Source: Pelecanus crispus
Lineage: Eukaryota > Chordata > Aves > Pelecaniformes > Pelecanidae
NCBI RefSeq assembly: GCF_030463565.1
Contig: NC_134652.1
Coordinates: 17,089,397-17,153,396, forward strand
Length of the DNA: 64,000 nt
Direction of reading: 5' to 3'
Shown here: positions 58,977 to 64,000 of the stretch, piece after piece
Layout: each line of letters opens with the position of its first letter
How positions within the stretch are numbered: position 1 is the stretch's first letter
The notes under the pieces: generated by a model
Database searches by the model: none
Seen by the model: only the letters and a program-made list of their open reading frames with translations
Told to the model about the DNA's origin: nothing
Made by a program: the position numbers and the translations under genes

Positions 58977-59319
58977 ATGATGTTACCGAGCCCCGTCACC
59001 TCCACCCCCTTCTCTGTCAAAGACATCCTCAACCTGGAGCAGCAGCAGGACCCGCACTATGGGGCCCAGCTCCCGCACCACCTGGAGCACCACTTCCACC
59101 CCGCCGCCTGCCTGCTGGCGGCCGCCGACGGCGCCCGCTTCTCCGACGGCGAGGAGGAAGAGGAGGAGGAGAAGCTGTCCTACCTGAGCCCCATGGCAGC
59201 GCCCGGCAGCCAGGCGGACGCGCGGATCTCCGCCGACAACTACGTGCACGCCGTGCTGCGCGGCTCCTGCGAGGCCCCCGGCCCGGGAGAGGAGCTGAAC
59301 CCCGCGGCCCGCGACCCAA
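58977..59319 (+). CDS. NKX2-3: NKX2-3 coding exon 1
   Basis: Encodes residues 1-114 plus one base: TN motif, His/Ala-rich stretch, acidic run and [18 protein letters not shown]. Donor A|GTGAGT. Two ATGs in tandem begin the frame, and both are conserved as Met-Met. Confidence 0.95.
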
Positions 59320-60649
59320 GTGAGTATCGGCCCCGCCGCGCTCCCCCGCCCCGCCGGGACGGGCCCGCGCTCGCTCCCCGCGCTGCGTTCCGCTGGGCAT
59401 CGCCCCGCGAAGCCCCGGGCCCGGCGCCGCAGCCCGGTCCCCGCCGCCGCCGCCGCCGCCGCCGCGTCCCCTGGGCGTGTCGAGCCGGCACTGGCACGTC
59501 GCGGGGCTGCCGCCGCCGCCCGCCTCCGCGCCCCGCTCGCCGCCTCCCCGGGAAGCGCCTCCGCAAGGGCCCCGATCCGGAGCTGCCGGTTCAGGCCCGC
59601 GCTCCGCAATTTCGGTAGCGGAGAGGGAGGAACCGGGCGGGTTAGGCCCAACCCGCGCCCGCCGCGCCGGGGCCCTCCGGGAGCCAGGCGGCGGAGCAGG
59701 TGCCCGGCGCCCTGCGCGGCGCGGCCCGGGGCTCGGTGCCGCGGCGGTAACGCCGCAGCCGGCCCGGAGGCGCGGGGACGCGCCCGGCCCCGCCGCCCGA
59801 ACCGGCCCCTCGCAAACACGGGCGGTGCCGGAGGCGGCCGGTGCCGCCGCTGCCTCCCCGCCCGCACCGCGGTTCCCCGACGGGCGCGCAGCGGCGCGGG
59901 GCCGGCCGGGGCGCGGCGCCGGGCTCTCGCCCGCCGGTGGGGTCCGGCGGGAGCAGCGGGCGCCCGGCGTCGGCGAGGTGCAGCCGTGACCTGTGCTCCC
60001 CCGTGCAGAGAGCTGCGTCCTGAAGAAGCCGCTGGATGCGGCGGCGAAGGCGGAGGAGGCGGAGAGGCCGAAGCAGCGGAGCCGGAGGAAGCCGCGCGTC
60101 CTCTTCTCCCAGGCGCAGGTCTTCGAGCTGGAGCGGCGGTTCAAGCAGCAGCGTTACCTGTCGGCGCCCGAGCGGGAGCACCTGGCCAGCAGCCTCAAGC
60201 TCACCTCCACGCAGGTGAAGATCTGGTTCCAGAACCGGCGCTACAAGTGCAAGCGGCAGCGGCAGGACAAGTCGCTGGAGCTGGGCGGCCCCGCGGCCCC
60301 GCCGCCGCCGCGCAGGGTGGCCGTGCCCGTGCTGGTCCGCGACGGCAAGCCGTGCCTCGGCGGGTCGCAGGGCTACAGCTCGGCGTACAACGGGCCCTAC
60401 TCCTACAACGGCTTCCCCGCCTACGGCTACGGCAACACCGCCTCCTACAACCCCGGCTACGGCTGCACCTACCCGGCGGGCACCGGCGGCGCCTCCATGC
60501 AAGCCGCCTGCAGCCCGGCGGCGGCCGCCGGCCCCTTCGTGAACGTGGGCGGCCTGGGGGGCTTCGGCGGCGGCGGGCAGCCGCTGCACCAGGCGGCGGC
60601 GGGGCCCTCCTGCAGCCAGGGCGCACTGCAGGGCATCCGGGCCTGGTAG
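58977..60649 (+). CDS. NKX2-3: NKX2-3, NK2 homeobox 3 transcription factor (2 coding exons)
   Basis: Nuclear homeodomain activator needed in mouse for spleen and gut mesenchyme and for MAdCAM-1-positive vessels. Exons 58977-59319 and 60009-60649 give 984 nt, 327 residues plus stop. The start [20 protein letters not shown] is the exact family N-terminus and includes the TN repressor motif (about 10-21). An acidic run follows (about 58-66). The homeodomain is residues 140-199 with the NK2-class Tyr54 ([13 protein letters not shown]). The NK2-specific domain is [15 protein letters not shown] (216-230). A Tyr/Gly-rich tail ends in LQGIRAW, as in human. The long polyalanine run that I recall in the human tail is absent here. 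NKX2-5 and NKX2-6 are excluded by the N-terminus and tail. Intact. Confidence 0.97.
59320..60008 (+). other. NKX2-3: NKX2-3 intron 1
   Basis: A 689-bp GC-rich intron from GTGAGT to CCCCGTGCAG. It contains a (CCG)n stretch at about 59441-59466. No other element was recognised. Confidence 0.9.
60009..60649 (+). CDS. NKX2-3: NKX2-3 coding exon 2
   Basis: Begins inside the AAG codon of [10 protein letters not shown] and encodes the whole homeodomain, the NK2-specific domain and the tail. The stop is TAG at 60647-60649. Confidence 0.97.
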
Positions 60650-60846
60650 CCCGCACGCACTGAGGGCCGGGAGCGGACCGGCAGGACGGCCCGGCGGCTC
60701 CGGGGCCCGGTCACCGCTCGCACCGCAGCCCGGCTGCGCGCCGCGCAAGGCGCGCCCTGGACCGGAGGAGCGGCGGCGGCGGAGGGACGGCGCGGCGGGA
60801 CCCCGGCGCTCCCGCGGGCCGCGGTGCGGGGCCGGCGGCGGGCGGA

Positions 60847-60872
60847 GCGGCGCGGCGCGGCGCGGCGCGGCA
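60847..60872. repeat. (GGCGC)n microsatellite in the NKX2-3 3' UTR
   Basis: About five tandem GGCGC units lie within the 3' UTR, between the stop and the poly(A) signal. Confidence 0.75.
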
Positions 60873-61079
60873 GGACGGGGCCGCCCCAGCTCGCAGCCAA
60901 GCGCCGTCGCCCCGCGGAGCCGCCGCGACGGCCGGGCGGGCCGGGCGGGCCGGAGCCGATCGCGCCGCGCCAGCGGAGCAGCTTTGCTTGTAAAAAGCCG
61001 ACGGCGGGGCCCGGGAGTGCCGCGGCCCCTCTATCTACTCTGTATCGGTTACTGCCAGCGCCAGCTCGCCGAGTCAGTC

Positions 61080-61085
61080 AATAAA
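61080..61085 (+). terminator. NKX2-3: NKX2-3 poly(A) signal AATAAA
   Basis: A canonical AATAAA lies 431 nt after the stop, in gtcaataaaccaggtgcaat, giving a 3' UTR of about 450 nt. It is the only such hexamer in the GC-rich 3' flank. Confidence 0.75.
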
Positions 61086-61254
61086 CCAGGTGCAATATCC
61101 GCCGCCCGCTCCTCCTTCGCCCAGCGGCCGGTGCCCGGCGGGGCCGGGGCCGGTGCCCGGCGGCGGGGCGGTCGCCGCGGCGTGCCCGCGGGGCAGGGCG
61201 GCCCGGCCGGCTTGTGAGCGTGCCAAGGGCGCTGAATGGGGCCGCGCAGCTCAG

Positions 61255-61475
61255 AGCCGGGCCCATTGTGGCCGCCGGGCCGGCGCTGAAAGGAGCCGCC
61301 GAGGAAGGTAGCGGGAATAGGCGCTTATTGGATTCGGGAACAAAAGGTGTGGCAGGGAGGCGAGGGACAAAGGGGCCCCGGCGCCGAGATTGACGGGCCG
61401 CTTTGCCCCCCACTGAGGCCCAGGCCCGGCGCTTTATGCGCGGGGGCTGCAGAAACGTGCTGGGTTTTGTTCCCC
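61255..61475. promoter_or_regulatory. SOX/TCF-type motif cluster 3' of NKX2-3
   Basis: CCATTGTG (61263-61270), AACAAAAGG (61339-61347) and ACAAAGG (61367-61373) are SOX/TCF-like. AGGTGTGG (61345-61352) is T-box-like and overlaps the second. An ATTGG is at 61327-61331. All lie within 120 bp of otherwise GC-rich sequence, suggesting a downstream enhancer. No direct evidence beyond motifs. Confidence 0.3.
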
Positions 61476-62100
61476 TTTCTGGGAGCGCAGGGGGAGAGGA
61501 GGGGGGTCCGCGGGCCGCTGATTAGGGCCGGCCGGGCCGGGCAGCCTGAATGCCGGGGCATTATTGCTACATGTTCAGCCATTTCGCTCGGCGGCAGGGG
61601 GAGGGGGCGGCCGAGGCCCCCGAGCCCCGCGGGACCGGCCGCGGGGTCGCCCCCCGCCCGCCCCATCCCGGGCCGCCCCGTCCCGCCGCCGCCGCCGCCG
61701 CCGCCGCGGAGCTCTCGGGGCGGTCCCGGCCCCGCCGCCGCGGCCGTGCCGCTGCCGTGCGGGTCCCGCCGAGCGCCGCCGCGGGGGCCGGAGCCGCGCT
61801 CGGGGAGGGCCGGACACCCGCGGAGCCTCGTCTGGCTCGCCCCGGGCGTCAACGGAGACCGGAGGCGTGGGGAGCTCTCCCGCACCGTCCGGCACGTCTC
61901 CCCAGCCGCGACGCTGGCGCTCCCGAAGATGTTTCCAGCGGAGCCTCTTTGGAGCCGCCGGGACGGACGCAGCCCAGGGGCTTGGGATGCCTCCCCTCGG
62001 GCCAGCGAAGCCCACCGTGTCCTCCCCCTGCCCTCCCGGTGCGTGTCGTGTGACGGTCCCTCCGCCACGAGCAGACGACTGGGTTTCGTAGCCTGCCATC

Positions 62101-64000
62101 GCAGAAGCAGCAGGTAACAACCGCTCATGCTGCTAAACCCGGTTTTACGCCGCACATTTCCACCACACGAGCTGAACGCGCACCCTCGGGGTTTGCTGAT
62201 TGAAAGGAGCTGGAGAAATTCTTTCCACCGCGGCACTGCGGGGACAGAGCGGGCAACCGGCAGGCCCCGGCTCCCAGCCCTGCCCCGGCATGGCACCCCG
62301 TTGTCCCGCGAGCCACCCCGAGGCTGGCAGGCTTCGTGGGGCTGGCGCTGGGAGAGGATGCGGCACGCCCAGCCGATTGTTTGCTGGATGGCAGCAAGGT
62401 GTCGCGGGAGAGGAAGCCCAGGCTCCGCTCTTGGCTATCGGAGATGAGTGGTTAAGGCCCTGTGGTCTCGTGGGTAGAAACAGGATAGCCAAGAACAAAG
62501 ATAGGTAACGCTCTCTCTCTGCAGCAGCTGGGGAGATTTGTCTCTGCCGTAGGAAAGAGTTGCATTTTCCTCCATGTTCTGCCAGACTGTTGTCTGCAAA
62601 AATAAGAGCCCCGTGTGAGTTCATGCCTCACTGTGCAAGCCAGAGGAATCGTAACCACAATACAAGCTCCTCCAAAATTGGGGTGTGTGAGAGGAGTTCC
62701 CAGCTTAGCGCATGCCCGCCAAGTACGTGCCAGCTGGTTAAAAATCCACTGCATCCCCAGCAGCACCCAGAGGCTCCGGCTGAGCCCAGAGCCCTGGCCT
62801 GGGATATGCGGCCCACCTCCACTGCCACAGTTGCTGGAGCATGGGCAGTTAAGCAAAGGGGTACATGGGGACCCCACGGTCGTGTTGCAGGAGGCGATGC
62901 CAGGCAGTGCCAGCATTATCAAGCACCAACAGTACCCAGCATTGTGGTGGCAATCAGCATTGTGCTCACCCCACTTATGCCTGGTGACACCCATGTGTGC
63001 TCCCCGGCCCCGCTCTCCCCATGCAGAGCTGGAGCAGCGCCCAGCTGGGGGACGCTGAGAGGCCCTGCTGCAGGCCGATGTGGCATGGCAGTGGAAGTTT
63101 CTAGATGTCCACCACAGTGAGCTCCGTTCCTGGGACAGATCCCAGCTGTCCCACCAGCTCAGACTGGGGGGAGGGCAGGGGGTAGTGGGAGGGACCCCTC
63201 TGCAGCCTCTCACCCAAAGCTCCCGAGCTGATGGGGAGGACAGAGCGGCACAAAGAGCCGGCGGTGCCGGAAGGCCCGGAGCAGGGCAGCAGAAGTGAAG
63301 CGCTCCAAAGAGGAGGAACAGCCGGCGGAGGCCAGTGGGAGGGAGGTGGTGGGAGACTGCAGATTGGATGGGCTGCCCGGGGAGGGGAGATACAATGGAG
63401 GGAAGTTGCTGCGTGGCAGTGCTGGAGGCAGCGCCCGCCCATGACGCACCCCGTCCCCCATGCCCCAGGGCAAAGCGGGGTGCTGCTGGCAGGGTGGAAG
63501 GCGAGAGGCACACGGCACTGGTGGAAATCGCTCCGGCATGGTCCCACTGTGGCAGTGGCACAGACGGAAGGAAGGACATTGAGGCAGGAGGGATGAGGAG
63601 GGCCATGGTCAAGGGCCAGAGGGTGCGTGTTGTTTCTTCCTGGTCAAATGGGGATTTACTACTGTTTGGGAGTTAGGGAGGGAAGGTGCCAATTGATTTC
63701 AGACAGGGACGAGATTCTCTGAAACTGCGCACTGACTTACGAAGCAAGGGAGGGGCTGGGGGGGCGGCCAGTGTTTAACTACTGGGCCTCAGGCCCACTC
63801 TGTGCATGAGCTCCAATTCTGTTTCTCATTCAGGTTTCCTGGCCGAGGAGGAGCCTGTGGGCAGAACTTGCCTCTGTCCAGCGGTTCCCAGGGAGGCCCT
63901 ATCCAAACCACAGTGCTAGCTGGTGTTCTGTGGCATCTCCGTCGTGCCCAGGATCGTGTGGTAGCAGCGCTGTTCCCTCTGCAGCACTGCAGATGTGGTC
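62101..64000. other. Noncoding DNA downstream of NKX2-3
   Basis: Moderate GC, with no repeat recognised. A 386-codon open frame on the minus strand (62452-63612) has no recognisable domain, a Cys/Ser/Trp-rich composition and no promoter or splice context. It is left unannotated. The next gene known in other vertebrates (SLC25A28) is not reached. Confidence 0.6.

Larger units (their letters stand above)
54950..62100. other. Large CpG island surrounding NKX2-3
   Basis: About 7 kb of very GC-rich, CG-dense DNA with small AT pockets. It covers the upstream region, both exons and the 3' flank. Long multi-exon-sized CpG domains are characteristic of developmental homeobox genes under Polycomb control. 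The many long open frames on both strands here are compositional. Confidence 0.65.

Noticed and set aside
59029-60748. Long minus-strand frames (368-371 codons) across NKX2-3
   Set aside because: They are shadows of the NKX2-3 exons and the GC-rich intron; none resembles a known protein.

Overview
The window reads as vertebrate, and most likely avian, nuclear DNA. Three spliced genes can be reconstructed completely: CNNM1 (+, 12 coding exons, 942 codons), GOT1 (-, 9 coding exons, 412 codons) and NKX2-3 (+, 2 coding exons, 327 codons). The gene order and orientation match human 10q24.2 (HPSE2 - CNNM1 - GOT1 - NKX2-3 - SLC25A28, from established knowledge). A bird is favoured because GOT1 has 412 residues and starts MAASIF, like the chicken protein as I recall it. 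The recognisable interspersed repeats are decayed CR1 LINE pieces and a few older L2/MIR-type tails. The GOT1-NKX2-3 gap is also short (25 kb). No LTR element, recent SINE, tRNA, rRNA or CRISPR array was recognised.

Layout. 1-7.3 kb is noncoding upstream DNA with an L2/MIR-like tail, an AT-rich island and a CTCF-like site. 7.3-9.7 kb is a CpG island holding the CNNM1 promoter and its large first coding exon. CNNM1 runs to 26.86 kb, with introns of 10 kb (intron 1) and 3 kb (intron 6). 26.86-30.1 kb holds the CNNM1 3' flank and a CR1 fossil. GOT1 occupies 30.15-33.93 kb, with its CpG-island promoter and a GC-rich minisatellite at 33.5-35.6 kb. 35.6-54.9 kb is intergenic: an 18-bp telomere-like minisatellite, a MIR/L2 fossil, three CR1 pieces (two lying tail to tail) and AT-rich stretches that could be conserved noncoding DNA. 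54.9-62.1 kb is a very long CpG island around NKX2-3. It carries clusters of forkhead, homeodomain and GATA motifs, a perfect 34-bp-arm palindrome and a pentanucleotide repeat. 62.1-64.0 kb is noncoding 3' flank.

How the genes relate. They are not an operon and share no pathway. CNNM1 is a membrane CBS-domain protein of the magnesium-linked cyclin M family. GOT1 is cytosolic aspartate aminotransferase of the malate-aspartate shuttle. NKX2-3 is an NK2 homeodomain factor for gut mesenchyme, spleen and vessels. The least explained signal is regulatory: the motif-dense 55.5-58.8 kb stretch upstream of NKX2-3, above all a GATA-homeodomain-homeodomain-GATA composite at 57025-57059. I found no convincing new protein system. 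Exon boundaries rest on GT/AG sites, reading-frame continuity and remembered vertebrate protein sequences. No alignment was run.
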